64,000 nucleotides of DNA from Gemmatimonadota bacterium (GCA_018672475.1 JABHFS010000107.1:1-64000), one strand, 5' to 3'; counted from the first letter of the stretch, positions 16,803 to 25,598 are shown. Notes: a model not told the origin generated them from the letters alone. Program-made: numbers and translations.

Positions 16803-17561
16803 TTATGGATGGGCCGGTTGCGGATAGGTCTCTTTAAATCCGTTTGCACGACGCGTCAGGTATTTGAGCCAGCTATCCTCCGGCGCAGCAGCAAAGATCT
16901 CATCGTAGAGCCTATCGCCGCCAAACGAATTGGCGATCACCCCTGGGCAATACGTATACATCACCGTGCGCCGCACCGCGTCCGACGCGTTGCGCGAGCA
17001 ATGCGCCATATCGTGCGAAAACAATAATGCATCACCGGCTTGCATCGGCAATTCGACGAGCATATCCTCGAGCCCGTCACCCGGCGGCCGCGGATAATTG
17101 GCCTTGTGTGTGCCGGGCATCACCTGCAGACCACCACCCCCCGGCGCGATATCGTGCATCGCATACATCACATTGAGCAAATTGTGGCGGATCTGCCCAT
17201 TGAAGTGGTAGAAGTTGTGCGTGATCGACGGCGTGTGGTTCGAATGCAGCTTGGTCTCGCCACCGCGCCATTTAAAGGCGATCCAGGTGGATTTCAACCG
17301 CGGCCGCTCCACCATCTCGACAAGATAGGGCAAGAGTACGGGATGGGCGGCCAAATCGACTAAGTTCGGTTCCTGGTTGACGATATCGTCATAGCGGACT
17401 TCCGCGTTTTCCCCTTCGGCTTTGGCGCGAAAATCTACCGCCGCTCTTTCTTCCCACGCATCGATCTCGCGATTCAACCGAAGCAACTCATCGGGCGCAA
17501 TCGCGCCCTTGAGCAGGATATAACCGTTGACATCGTAGCGATATAACTCCGCCGGCGTCAC
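16803..17561 (-). CDS. PhyH-family protein with atypical metal site
   Basis: A 252-residue PhyH-like protein: LYRYDVNGYILLKGAIAPDEL start, 'APGGGGLQVMPGTHKANYP' core strand and distal His in FSHDMAHCSRN. The usual H-x-D is not obvious; the corresponding segment reads KLHSNHTPSITHNFYHF, so Asp may be replaced by Asn/His or the iron site may use different ligands. It could be a divergent oxygenase or an inactive homologue. It lies 12 bases downstream of the TIM-barrel isomerase and 3 bases upstream of the PhyH-HEAT gene in the same operon. Confidence 0.82.
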   Translation of the reverse strand: MTPAELYRYDVNGYILLKGAIAPDELLRLNREIDAWEERAAVDFRAKAEGENAEVRYDDIVNQEPNLVDLAAHPVLLPYLVEMVERPRLKSTWIAFKWRGGETKLHSNHTPSITHNFYHFNGQIRHNLLNVMYAMHDIAPGGGGLQVMPGTHKANYPRPPGDGLEDMLVELPMQAGDALLFSHDMAHCSRNASDAVRRTVMYTYCPGVIANSFGGDRLYDEIFAAAPEDSWLKYLTRRANGFKETYPQPAHP

Positions 17562-17573
17562 CGTCTATAGTCC

Positions 17574-18413
17574 CTAAGACGCCAGCGAACGAAAAAAATC
17601 GCGAAAGAGTATCGTCTCCGACACATTGTCGCACTCATTGCAATGCTCCCAGTCGATCCAGACGTATTCAATGCCGAGCCAACCGCGATAACCGGTCTTA
17701 TACATCACTTGCACTATCTGTTTGTAGTCGATCGTGTTATGCGCGAAACGCTCTTGCAAACGGCCCTTGCGGCCACCGCGAGCGTGGAAATGACTGGCGT
17801 GTTGAACCAGCGGTTCGACCTCGGTGTCGGCCAAGCCGATTCTGGTGAAGTGCGTATAGTCCAGGGTCAGAGTAAGCCCCGGCACATCCGCCACTAGCTT
17901 AGCGGCCGCCTTTGGCCGAGGCGCTAACGAGCCAATATGGGCTTCGACGCCATAAATTATCTTATGCGCCTTGGCCTGCTCCACCCGCCAGGCCAATTCG
18001 TCGACGGCCCGCCCCCAAGAGTCCGCGCGCGATTCTTCGGCAAACAACACACCAGGCAGATTCGTCACGTGCTTGCTGCCGCACTCGACGGCGTATTCGA
18101 GGGTCTTGCTGAACCAGTCGCGCGCCTTTCGCCGGCGGGCCGCCTGTGGATGGTTCACCGCGTATTCCGTGAAATCCTCGCCCATCTGCAAAAAGACATC
18201 GGCGGCCACCAGACCGCGGTCACCGAGCTTCTTCTTCAGTTGCCGCGCAGAACGGCGCAATCTTTTGAATTCCCGCGACGGCCACAAATGTGAGCGATTC
18301 TCGAAGAGACCGATATCCACGCCTTTTAGATCGAGCAATGCAATCAGGTCGAGCACCCGGTCGTGGGCGAGTAATGGAAAGGTGAAATCGGCACAGGCCA
18401 TTTTGTATTTCAT
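17574..18413 (-). CDS. TIM-barrel sugar phosphate isomerase/epimerase (AP-endonuclease-2 fold)
   Basis: The 279-residue protein starts at ATG 18413 (MKYKMACADFTF) after a GGGGGAAA Shine-Dalgarno; frame open further upstream is shadow of the ThuA gene. Metal-site strands of the xylose-isomerase-like superfamily can be seen: YGVEAHIGSL (Glu), LTLDYTHF (Asp/His), ASHFHARGG (His) and LGIEYVW (Glu). The family isomerises or epimerises sugars or acts as a dehydratase. It is the second gene of the ThuA-isomerase-PhyH-PhyH/HEAT operon. Confidence 0.85.
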   Translation of the reverse strand: MKYKMACADFTFPLLAHDRVLDLIALLDLKGVDIGLFENRSHLWPSREFKRLRRSARQLKKKLGDRGLVAADVFLQMGEDFTEYAVNHPQAARRRKARDWFSKTLEYAVECGSKHVTNLPGVLFAEESRADSWGRAVDELAWRVEQAKAHKIIYGVEAHIGSLAPRPKAAAKLVADVPGLTLTLDYTHFTRIGLADTEVEPLVQHASHFHARGGRKGRLQERFAHNTIDYKQIVQVMYKTGYRGWLGIEYVWIDWEHCNECDNVSETILFRDFFRSLAS

Positions 18414-18441
18414 TGGATTTCCCCCATAGATTAATTCGCGC

Positions 18442-19065
18442 CTATTCGCCGCCAGCGGCCCAAAGCGCACCCTGCACCAGCATTTTCTTGAACATCGCGT
18501 GCTCGCACGCCTGCGGATCGTGCCCCAGCGCCTGGTAGAACACCCGGCCCTCGCCATGGCTCTTGGTCCACGCCACCGGCATCGCGTCGCCCTTCCACAG
18601 CGCGCTGGCCAGCACGTGCACGCGCGGGTCGTAATCGGTGATATACTGCTCGTCGACGACCATGAACTCCTCGTCGATATCCGCCATAATCGGGTGTTCG
18701 GCGTCTTTGACACTGACTTGGTATTCGCGGTGGCGCGGGTGGGTGATAAAATGTCCACCGACCAGATTGCGGAAATCCGGATCGCCGCGAAACGAATCAG
18801 CGGCACTGTGGATACCGACGAAGCCCTTGCCTCCAGCCAACCATTTCGACAGGCCGTCGCGCTGCTCGTTACTGATCTCGCCCACCGTATAGTGGAATAC
18901 CAGTACGTCGTAGGCAGACAGATCTTTCAACGCGTCCAAGTCTTCCTGTACCGTATCGAGATCGAAAGCGTCCGCCGCCGTCAACGTTTCCACCAGCTTG
19001 GGCTGTATGCCCGCCCAATCGTGGATCTCCCCGCCGCCGAAAACCAGCGTCTTCAATTTTGCCAT
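18442..19065 (-). CDS. ThuA-like protein, second copy
   Basis: A 207-residue ThuA-fold protein: LVFGGGEIHDWAG N-terminus, WLAGGKGFVGIHSAADSF with the G-I-H motif, and SHGEGRVFYQALGHD. It is a distant paralogue of the ThuA protein at 8177. AGGAGAAG precedes the ATG. It is the first gene of a four-gene unit with an isomerase and two PhyH proteins. Together with the other locus this shows a recurrent ThuA-PhyH association. The enzymatic activity is unknown. Confidence 0.86.
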   Translation of the reverse strand: MAKLKTLVFGGGEIHDWAGIQPKLVETLTAADAFDLDTVQEDLDALKDLSAYDVLVFHYTVGEISNEQRDGLSKWLAGGKGFVGIHSAADSFRGDPDFRNLVGGHFITHPRHREYQVSVKDAEHPIMADIDEEFMVVDEQYITDYDPRVHVLASALWKGDAMPVAWTKSHGEGRVFYQALGHDPQACEHAMFKKMLVQGALWAAGGE

Positions 19066-19091
19066 CGTTCTTCTCCTATCTGATCATGAAA

Positions 19092-19136
19092 AAATAAATG
19101 CTCCGCGAAAATACCACCTTGGCGCGGAGCTTATTT
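19092..19136 (-). terminator. Stem-loop with T-run 27 bases before the ThuA-PhyH operon
   Basis: GCTCCGCG (19100-19107) pairs with CGCGGAGC (19123-19130), extended by AAATAA/TTATTT. On the minus strand the hairpin is followed by ATTTATTTTTTC and then the ThuA Shine-Dalgarno. It is either the terminator of whatever lies upstream or an attenuator in the operon leader. Confidence 0.6.
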
Positions 19137-19153
19137 AAAATCCAGTGTGTTTA

Positions 19154-19348
19154 TCAACACAACGGCCACTGCCATTGGCTCAGAGCGTCTATATTCAACT
19201 GCAGCATCCCCTCTAACGATCACGCCCTCTTGTCTAATTCGGCAACCTTCGCGAGTTGATGAATTGCATCTATTGTCACAGAATCCAAACTCTCCCTGCT
19301 ACGCCACACCGCATTGCTATTAACCCGCTTGGCGTTGCTATTGATCTT
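19154..19348 (-). pseudogene. Weak FlgM-like coding remnant
   Basis: On the minus strand one frame reads KINSNAKRVNSNAV, then DSVTIDAIHQLAKVAELDKRA and a stop at 19222-19220. The same frame continues as LEGMLQLNIDALS to a second stop at 19154. The order resembles the anti-sigma factor FlgM (polar N-tail, D-S/T-V-x-I-S helix, Q-L-x-K-x-A-E-L, then a short C-helix). There is no proper start codon and an internal stop, so it is at best a relic, and chance cannot be excluded. No other flagellar gene is in the window. The remaining part of 19066-19499 shows only the hairpin at 19092 and a CCTAGGG/CCCTAGG inverted repeat (19417-19453). Confidence 0.2.
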
Positions 19349-19499
19349 GGGCCTGTGGATAAATCAAGCGTTGCGCAATACCTGAGGGGGGAAGTAGCAG
19401 GAAATTAGGCGATATACCTAGGGGTATGCGCCCTTGCTCAACGCGACCCTAGGGAGAATCTAATCGCTCTCGCTCAGCGGTTGCTCGCAGGAGAAGCGT

Positions 19500-20498
19500 T
19501 TATTCGTCCTCGTCCTCGTCCAGTGCTTGCTGTCCGGGGAATCCAATGGGCTCCTGTGCCCGCGCGCCCGTGATTACCGTTTGCATATCCTCCGGCATCT
19601 CTGCCGTGAAGTCCATCGCCTCGCCGGTGATCGGGTGCTCGAAGCTCAATTGGCGCGCATGCAATGCTTGGCGCTTGATCTTGGCCAGCATCCATTTGGC
19701 CTGCTGTCGGTATTCGGGGCGAATGCCCAGAGTTTGTTCGCGACCGCCGTAGACCGGGTCGCCAAAGACCGGATGACCAGTATGCGCCATATGCACGCGG
19801 ATCTGGTGTGTCCGCCCCGTTTCCAACCGACATTCGAGTAAACTAGTGAAAGGGTAGCGCTCGAGGACGGTGAAATTCGTCGCCGCCGCCCGACCGCTCT
19901 TGATCACCGCCATCTTCTTGCGGTTCTTCGGGTTGCGGTCGATCGGCGCCTCAACCCGGCCCGTTTCCTCTCGACACACCCCCCAGACTAGGGCCAAATA
20001 ACGGCGTTCGATCTCGTGCGCCTGCAAGCGCTCGGCCAACGTCCGATGCGCGATATCGTGCTTGGCTACTACCAACAGGCCGCTGGTTTCTTTGTCGAGT
20101 CGGTGCACAATGCCCGGACGCAACACTCCGTTGATGCCGGACAGGTCGGTGCAATGGTGTAATAACGCGTTGACCAAAGTGCCATCGGGGGCACTCGTGG
20201 CAGGATGTACGATCATACCCGGCGCCTTGTTGACGACCAGCAAATCAGCATCTTCATATACGATCGAAAGAGGAAGGTCTTGCGCTACCGCCGCCAGGTC
20301 TTCAAGCGCCGGCACTTCGACCGCAATCGCGTCGCCGGGTTGTACAAGATAGGACTGGCGGACTACTTCGCCGTTGACAAGGATATCTTCCGCTTTGATC
20401 AGCATCTGTATACGGTTGCGGGACAAGTCTGGGCAGACCGAGCTCAAATAGCGGTCGAGCCGCTCTTCGGGCGCATCAGTGGGGACGACGATATCCAT
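19500..20498 (-). CDS. rluD: Ribosomal large-subunit pseudouridine synthase, RluD family
   Basis: 332 residues. An S4 RNA-binding domain is at the N-terminus (EERLDRYLSSVCPDLSRNRIQMLIKAEDILVNG), followed by the RluA-family catalytic domain: catalytic Asp in HRLDKETSGLLVVAK, Tyr in ERRYLALVWG, and LETGRTHQIRVHMAHTGHPVFGDPVYGG. It modifies uridines in 23S rRNA (helix 69 in E. coli). The start is placed at ATG 20498 (MDIVVPTD), 4 bases after the lspA stop, because it fits the family length. The C-terminus ends in an acidic DEDEDE tail. Confidence 0.93.
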   Translation of the reverse strand: MDIVVPTDAPEERLDRYLSSVCPDLSRNRIQMLIKAEDILVNGEVVRQSYLVQPGDAIAVEVPALEDLAAVAQDLPLSIVYEDADLLVVNKAPGMIVHPATSAPDGTLVNALLHHCTDLSGINGVLRPGIVHRLDKETSGLLVVAKHDIAHRTLAERLQAHEIERRYLALVWGVCREETGRVEAPIDRNPKNRKKMAVIKSGRAAATNFTVLERYPFTSLLECRLETGRTHQIRVHMAHTGHPVFGDPVYGGREQTLGIRPEYRQQAKWMLAKIKRQALHARQLSFEHPITGEAMDFTAEMPEDMQTVITGARAQEPIGFPGQQALDEDEDE

Positions 20499-20502
20499 GG
20501 GG

Positions 20503-21057
20503 TTAACCCCGGGCGATTTCCTCTTCCGGGGAAGAGGCGCCGAGGTCTTGCTCCTTATTGGGTTCCGGCTCGTCTCGGCGCGAGTAACCGAAAGCAAGGA
20601 AGATTACGCCGACCGTGACAAAGGAGTCGGCGAAGTTAAAGATCGGCCAGCGCAGATCGCCGAAGCCAAAATCAAAGAAATCGACTACGGCCCCAAGATA
20701 GAGTCGGTCGATGATATTGCCCACCGCACCGCCCAGTACCAGGCAAAGGGCGAAACGCAAGAGCCGCTCGTCCTCGGTGAGGGTGCGATAGAGGTAGACC
20801 AACACACCCAGAGCTATAATCGACACCGCCGTATGCAAGAACGGGCTGCCCAAATTCAGGCTGAAGGCCGCGCCCGCGTTGTGGATATAGGTCAGGCGGA
20901 AAAAATCGCCCAGCACCGGATCCGACTGGTATAGGCTCATCGAATAACGGACGATGAGCTTACTCGCTTGGTCGACGGCGACGGTCAACGGTATGAGCCA
21001 AAGGAAGCTCAATCGAAGTCTGGCTCCTCGTCGCGCTTCGATTTGCAACTGATACAC
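20503..21057 (-). CDS. lspA: Lipoprotein signal peptidase (signal peptidase II)
   Basis: A 184-residue inner-membrane aspartic protease with four membrane segments. LIPLTVAVDQASKLIV holds the first conserved Asp, YIHNAGAAFSL is the family box, and the catalytic pair lies in GNIIDRLYLGAVVDFF and FNFADS. It cleaves signal peptides of prolipoproteins, which matches the lipoproteins encoded in this window. The 21057 start overlaps the traR-like gene by 49 bases; a TTG at 21013 that overlaps the traR stop (TTGA) is an alternative. The C-terminus is extended by a charged tail (RRDEPEPNKEQD). Confidence 0.93.
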   Translation of the reverse strand: MYQLQIEARRGARLRLSFLWLIPLTVAVDQASKLIVRYSMSLYQSDPVLGDFFRLTYIHNAGAAFSLNLGSPFLHTAVSIIALGVLVYLYRTLTEDERLLRFALCLVLGGAVGNIIDRLYLGAVVDFFDFGFGDLRWPIFNFADSFVTVGVIFLAFGYSRRDEPEPNKEQDLGASSPEEEIARG

Positions 21058-21392
21058 TGGGTGGCCGTCGGTACTGCCTCCAGGCGCGCACGACCAATCT
21101 CACCTTCACAAATACGGCAGATCCCGAATGTGCCCCCTTCAATGCGCTGTTGAGCTTCGTGCAGATATTCGATATAATCACCGCCGCGTTGGGCCAGGAG
21201 TTGTGACTTTTCTTTTTCCATCGCGTCGGTGCCATGGTCGGCCATATGCAGCGAATAAGTCGAACGGTCTTCCGAGGTCATTTCCTTGCCGTTGTTACGC
21301 GCAATGTTCTCGATCGACTCAATATCATCTGAGGTTCGCGAAAGTTTTTCGGCTACGAGATTCCTAAAAAAATCCAGATCTTCCTTGTCCAT
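21009..21392 (-). CDS. DksA/TraR C4-type zinc-finger protein
   Basis: 127 residues: an N-terminal coiled coil (FRNLVAEKLSRTSDDIESIENIARN), HMADHGTDAMEKEKSQLLAQ, then a C4 zinc finger CRICEGEIGRARLEAVPTATQCISC. DksA-type proteins bind the RNA polymerase secondary channel and modulate transcription with ppGpp. The DxxDxA tip motif of true DksA is not clear, so a YbiI/TraR-like regulator is equally possible. It sits between ileS and lspA, a common bacterial arrangement. Confidence 0.9.
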   Translation of the reverse strand: MDKEDLDFFRNLVAEKLSRTSDDIESIENIARNNGKEMTSEDRSTYSLHMADHGTDAMEKEKSQLLAQRGGDYIEYLHEAQQRIEGGTFGICRICEGEIGRARLEAVPTATQCISCKSKRDEEPDFD

Positions 21393-21444
21393 CTACCCTG
21401 CCTCTCTCCACAAATTGTATTTTCGTTTACAGATGCCCGCAGGT

Positions 21445-24400
21445 TCACGCCCGAGCGATGGCGATGGTACAAGCATAATCATTAACCTGCAACTCTTGTT
21501 GCAAAACCACCGAGTCGGGCAACGCCCCCACCGACAATTCCAGCGCCAGCGTCTCGGCGGCGATATACTCGCGGTGCTGCCCAATGGCTTCGAGCAGGCC
21601 GGCCTCACCCTGCACCCCGATCCGGATGCGGTCGGAAACCTCCAACCCGGCGTCTTTGCGCATATTCTGCACACGGTTGACGATCTCGCGCGCGACGCCC
21701 TCGGCGACCAGTTCGTCGTCGAGCTGCACGTCTAAGCCCACGCCGAGATTGTTGTCGATGGCCACCACCACCCCCTCCTTCTCCCGGCGCTGCACCTCGA
21801 CGTCCTCGATGCCGATCTCGCCACCGGCCACCGCGATCTTGTCCCCGGCCTTGAGTATCTCGATCTCTTGCTGCGTCAATTCGCCGATCCGCTGCCCGAC
21901 CTCTTTCATCTGTTTGCCGAAACGCGGCCCCAATACACGAAAGTTCGGTCGGTACGACACCTCGCTGAGATCGGTCTCGTCCTCGACCATCACCACTTCC
22001 TTGATATTGAGCTCATCGGCCAACAGATCGACCATCTGCCCTAACTCGTAGCGGCTGTGCTCGTCCGGCGGCAGCAGATAGAGGCTGCGCAACGGCTGGC
22101 GTACTTTGAGATCGTGCTTGCTGCGCAACGAACGGCCCAAAACCACCGCCCTAGTCGCCAGCTCCATCTGTTCTTCCAACTCGGCGTCGCGCAAGGACTC
22201 GTCAGCCTGGGGCATATCGCACAGGTGCACGCTGTCGGGGGCCGACTCGTCGACCCGGCACACCAGGTTCTGGTAGATGCTCTCGGTGATAAAAGGCAAT
22301 ACCGGCGCCAGCGCCTTGACGAAAGTCACCAACACCCGGTAGAGCGTGGCGTAGGCGGCGGCCTTGTCCTGGTCGTCTTCCGACTTCCAGAAACGACGGC
22401 GGCTGCGGCGGATATACCAGTTTGTCAGTTTTTCAACGAAAGCCACCATCGCCGGCACCGTGCGGTAGAGCCTATAGGCCTCCATCTCGGTGTTGAGCTC
22501 GTGGATCAGCGTCTGCAACTCGGAGAGGACCCAGCGATCGAGACGATTTTGTGGAACCTGGTCACCGTCTTCGGGAGACCAGCCATCGAGCGCGGCGTAG
22601 GTCGCGAAAAAACTATAAGAATTCCATAACGGAATGATCACCGCGCGCAGGCTCTCCTTGATGCCGCTCTCGGTCATCCGCATCTCTTCGGCCTTGAGCG
22701 CGGGCGAGTTGAGCAGATAGAGGCGCAGCGCGTCGGCCCCGTATTTGTCGATCATCTCGGTCGGCTCGGGATAATTCTTGAGCCGCTTGCTCATTTTGCG
22801 GCCGTCCTCGGCCAACAGCATGCCCGAAACGATGCAATTTTTGAAAGCCGGCTTGTCGAAAAGCGCCGCGCACAGCACGGTCAGCGTATAAAACCAGCCC
22901 CGGGTCTGGTCGAGTCCTTCGGAGATGAAATCAGCCGGAAAGTTGGCGTCGAAATCTTCCTTGTTCTCGAACGGGTAGTGGTTTTGCGCATAGGGCATCG
23001 AGCCCGATTCGAACCAACAGTCCAAGACCTCGGGGACCCGCTTGAGCGTGCCGCGCCCAGTGGGGGAAGGGATCTCGACTAAGTCGATGACATGCTTGTG
23101 CAGATCGTCGACCTCGCTGCCGCACAAGCCCACCAACTCCTCCCGACTGCCGATACAGACGGTCTCACCCGTCTCTTCATTGCGCCAAATCGGCAAGGGC
23201 GTGCCCCAATAGCGGTTGCGGCTGATCGACCAGTCGCGTGCGCCTTCGAGCCAACGGCCGAAACGGCCGGCCTTGATATGCTCGGGGACCCACCAGATCT
23301 GCGCGTTGGCCGCGAGCATCTGCGGTTTGATCTTTTCGACATTGACGAACCAGGTCGAGATCGTACGGTAGATCAGCGGCGTGTCGCAGCGCCAGCAGAA
23401 GGGGTAGCTGTGCTCGATGGTGCTCTCGGCGAAAAGCTGACCGGTCTCGCGCAACAGTCGAATGATGTCGCGATCGACGTCTTTGACGAAGCGGCCCTCG
23501 TAATCGGGCACTTCATCAGTAAAACAACAGTCCTTGTCGATCGGCGAAACCAGCGGCAACCCCTCGCGCAACCCCAGCTGATAATCCTCTTCGCCGAAAC
23601 CGGGCGCGGTATGCACGACGCCGGTGCCGTTCTCGGTGGAAACGAACTCGGCGACGACTACGCGGAAAGCGCCCTCTTCGGCCTTGTCGGCAAAATAGGC
23701 GAAGAGCGGCTCGTAGCGCATCTGCAATAATTCGTCGACTGGCTGCACCTCAACACTGGCGATTTCGTCCTCTTGTTTTTTGAAGACCTGCTGCACCAAT
23801 GCCTTGGCCAGAATCAGTTGCTCGCCGTCCTTGAGCGTCACCCGCACATAGTCGATGTCGCGCCCGACAGCCAAAGCCATATTCGAGGGCAACGTCCAGG
23901 GGGTCGTCGTCCAGGCCAGGATCGAGAGCTTATCCTCGCCCTGCACCTTAAAACGGATCGTCACCGAAGGGTCTTGCGTATCCTGATAGCCCTGGTTGAC
24001 CTCGAAATTCGACAGCGGCGTCGAGCAGCGCGGACAATAGGCCAGCGATTTGTAGCCCTCATAGATCAGCTCTTTGTCCCAGAGCGTCTTAAATACCCAC
24101 CAGACCGACTCCATGAACTCCGGATCCATGGTGCGGTATTGGTTCGACCAATCGACCCAGCGGCCGACTCGTTGGATAAAGCGCTGCCATTCGCCCGTAT
24201 AGCGCAATACCACATCGCGGCACGATTCATTGAACTTGTCGACGCCATAATCGAGAATATCGAGCCGCGACTTGAGCCCCAACTGCTGCTCGACCTCGTT
24301 TTCGACCGGCAGCCCGTGGCAATCCCAGCCGAAGCGGCGCTCGACGCGAAACCCACGCATCGTCCAGTAGCGCGGCACCACGTCTTTGATGATCGAGGCC

Positions 24401-24597
24401 AATAGATGGCCGTAGTGCGGCAGACCACTGGCGAAGGGTGGGCCGTCATAGAAGATGAAAGGTTTGTCTTCGGGCCGCTCGGCGACCGAGCGTGCGAAAT
24501 GCTGACCCTCTTCCCAGAACGCAAGGATCTGCTCCTCTTGCGCGGGAAAATCCACGCTGGTCGGTACTGCGGCGAAACGAGTTTTTTTGTTGGACAT
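21445..24597 (-). CDS. ileS: Isoleucyl-tRNA synthetase
   Basis: A full-length 1050-residue class-I synthetase. The HIGH-type motif is HYGH at 61-64, KMSKR is at 601-605, CPRCSTPLSNFEVNQGYQ marks the start of the CP1 editing domain, and WTTTPWTLPSNMAL is the editing-site threonine-rich segment. The anticodon-binding helix bundle is followed by a long C-terminal extension ending in LELSVGALPDSV. The length and lack of a C-terminal zinc knuckle resemble the longer IleS2-like (eukaryotic-type) enzymes, which are often less sensitive to mupirocin. It charges tRNA-Ile in the cytoplasm. It is first in the ileS-traR-lspA-rluD unit. Confidence 0.97.
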   Translation of the reverse strand: MSNKKTRFAAVPTSVDFPAQEEQILAFWEEGQHFARSVAERPEDKPFIFYDGPPFASGLPHYGHLLASIIKDVVPRYWTMRGFRVERRFGWDCHGLPVENEVEQQLGLKSRLDILDYGVDKFNESCRDVVLRYTGEWQRFIQRVGRWVDWSNQYRTMDPEFMESVWWVFKTLWDKELIYEGYKSLAYCPRCSTPLSNFEVNQGYQDTQDPSVTIRFKVQGEDKLSILAWTTTPWTLPSNMALAVGRDIDYVRVTLKDGEQLILAKALVQQVFKKQEDEIASVEVQPVDELLQMRYEPLFAYFADKAEEGAFRVVVAEFVSTENGTGVVHTAPGFGEEDYQLGLREGLPLVSPIDKDCCFTDEVPDYEGRFVKDVDRDIIRLLRETGQLFAESTIEHSYPFCWRCDTPLIYRTISTWFVNVEKIKPQMLAANAQIWWVPEHIKAGRFGRWLEGARDWSISRNRYWGTPLPIWRNEETGETVCIGSREELVGLCGSEVDDLHKHVIDLVEIPSPTGRGTLKRVPEVLDCWFESGSMPYAQNHYPFENKEDFDANFPADFISEGLDQTRGWFYTLTVLCAALFDKPAFKNCIVSGMLLAEDGRKMSKRLKNYPEPTEMIDKYGADALRLYLLNSPALKAEEMRMTESGIKESLRAVIIPLWNSYSFFATYAALDGWSPEDGDQVPQNRLDRWVLSELQTLIHELNTEMEAYRLYRTVPAMVAFVEKLTNWYIRRSRRRFWKSEDDQDKAAAYATLYRVLVTFVKALAPVLPFITESIYQNLVCRVDESAPDSVHLCDMPQADESLRDAELEEQMELATRAVVLGRSLRSKHDLKVRQPLRSLYLLPPDEHSRYELGQMVDLLADELNIKEVVMVEDETDLSEVSYRPNFRVLGPRFGKQMKEVGQRIGELTQQEIEILKAGDKIAVAGGEIGIEDVEVQRREKEGVVVAIDNNLGVGLDVQLDDELVAEGVAREIVNRVQNMRKDAGLEVSDRIRIGVQGEAGLLEAIGQHREYIAAETLALELSVGALPDSVVLQQELQVNDYACTIAIARA

Positions 24598-24606
24598 CGA
24601 ATTATA

Positions 24607-24891
24607 TCAAATATAAATACGGTTGAGTAACATGATCGCGGCCTGTAAGAGCAGGATCAGAATCAATGGCGTAAAATCCAACCCTGTCGACCACAGGAAA
24701 CTGGGCACGATGCGCCGCACCGCCTCGATGGCCGGATCGGTTACCCCGCGCAAAAACTGGACTATCGGATTGTGGGGGTCGGGATTGATCCAAGAGATCA
24801 CCACCCGAATCAGAACCACATACATGTATGTCTCGATCAACCCAGTAATAAGGCCTTTTATGTCCATAAAGAATCCACCGTAGTCCAACAA
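24607..24891 (-). CDS. YggT-family integral membrane protein
   Basis: 94 residues with two hydrophobic segments around a conserved loop: LIRVVISWINPDPHNPIVQFLRGVTDPAIEAVRRIVPSF is a near-perfect YggT signature. The function is not settled; links to cell division, osmotic tolerance and photosystem biogenesis are reported for homologues. It follows yggS by 11 bases, the usual neighbour pair. Confidence 0.92.
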   Translation of the reverse strand: MLDYGGFFMDIKGLITGLIETYMYVVLIRVVISWINPDPHNPIVQFLRGVTDPAIEAVRRIVPSFLWSTGLDFTPLILILLLQAAIMLLNRIYI

Positions 24892-24902
24892 TGTTCACTC
24901 CT

Positions 24903-25598
24903 CTAAGTAGGACGCGAACCGAAGATCGCCGTACCTAAGCGCAATAAATTGGCGCCTTCTTCTATCGCGAGTTCGAAATCACCACTCATACCCATCGACA
25001 AATAATCCATCAACACCCCACTATCCCCGCTACCCGCCGCGATTTCTTCGCTCAATTCGCGCAACTTACGAAAACAACCCCTGACCACCGCCTCGTCGTC
25101 ACTGTGCGCACCGATGGTCATCAACCCACGGACTTGCAAATTCGCCAACGGTGCTACAGCCGTAACCAGATCGGTAAGTTCTCCGGGCTCGACCCCGGAC
25201 TGAGCCTCACTGCCTGAGGTGTTCACCTGTAAAAGCACTTCGAGCACCCGCCCCGCCTGTGCGGCGCGGCGGTCCAATGCCCGGGCCAGACGCCCGGAAT
25301 CAACCGACTGCACCAAATCGAAACACTCGACGGCCTGCCCGGCCTTATTGGTCTGCAGATGACCAATCATATGCCAGGAGAAGGACGCGGCGACAAGGGG
25401 CCGTTTGGCCATCGCCTCCTGGATTCTGTTTTCACCCGCGATGCGCAATCCGCACTCATAGGCCGCCTCGACCTCGCTAGCGCTACGCGTTTTACTGACG
25501 GCAACAACCTCAATCGCAGCTGGGTCGCGCCCGGCCCGTGCGGCCGCCTGCGCGATGCGTTCACGCAGCAATTGCCAATTTTTGTGGATATGATCCAT
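24903..25598 (-). CDS. YggS/PLPBP-family pyridoxal-phosphate homeostasis protein
   Basis: A 231-residue single-domain PLP-binding TIM barrel. VVAVSKTRSASEVEAAYECGLRIAGENRIQEA contains the PLP lysine, WHMIGHLQTNKAGQAVECFDLVQSVDS is the second signature, and LSMGMSGDFELAIEEGANLLRLGTAIFGSR is the phosphate-binding end. It buffers PLP supply and is not an enzyme with a known reaction. It forms a pair with yggT. Confidence 0.94.
   Translation of the reverse strand: MDHIHKNWQLLRERIAQAAARAGRDPAAIEVVAVSKTRSASEVEAAYECGLRIAGENRIQEAMAKRPLVAASFSWHMIGHLQTNKAGQAVECFDLVQSVDSGRLARALDRRAAQAGRVLEVLLQVNTSGSEAQSGVEPGELTDLVTAVAPLANLQVRGLMTIGAHSDDEAVVRGCFRKLRELSEEIAAGSGDSGVLMDYLSMGMSGDFELAIEEGANLLRLGTAIFGSRPT

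Noticed and set aside
17574-18806. Longer form of the TIM-barrel isomerase
   Set aside because: The extra N-terminus is the out-of-frame shadow of the ThuA gene; ATG 18413 has a strong Shine-Dalgarno and starts the fold.
23092-23730. 212-codon plus-strand frame inside ileS
   Set aside because: Antisense shadow in a high-GC gene; the minus-strand ileS sequence is continuous and conserved here.
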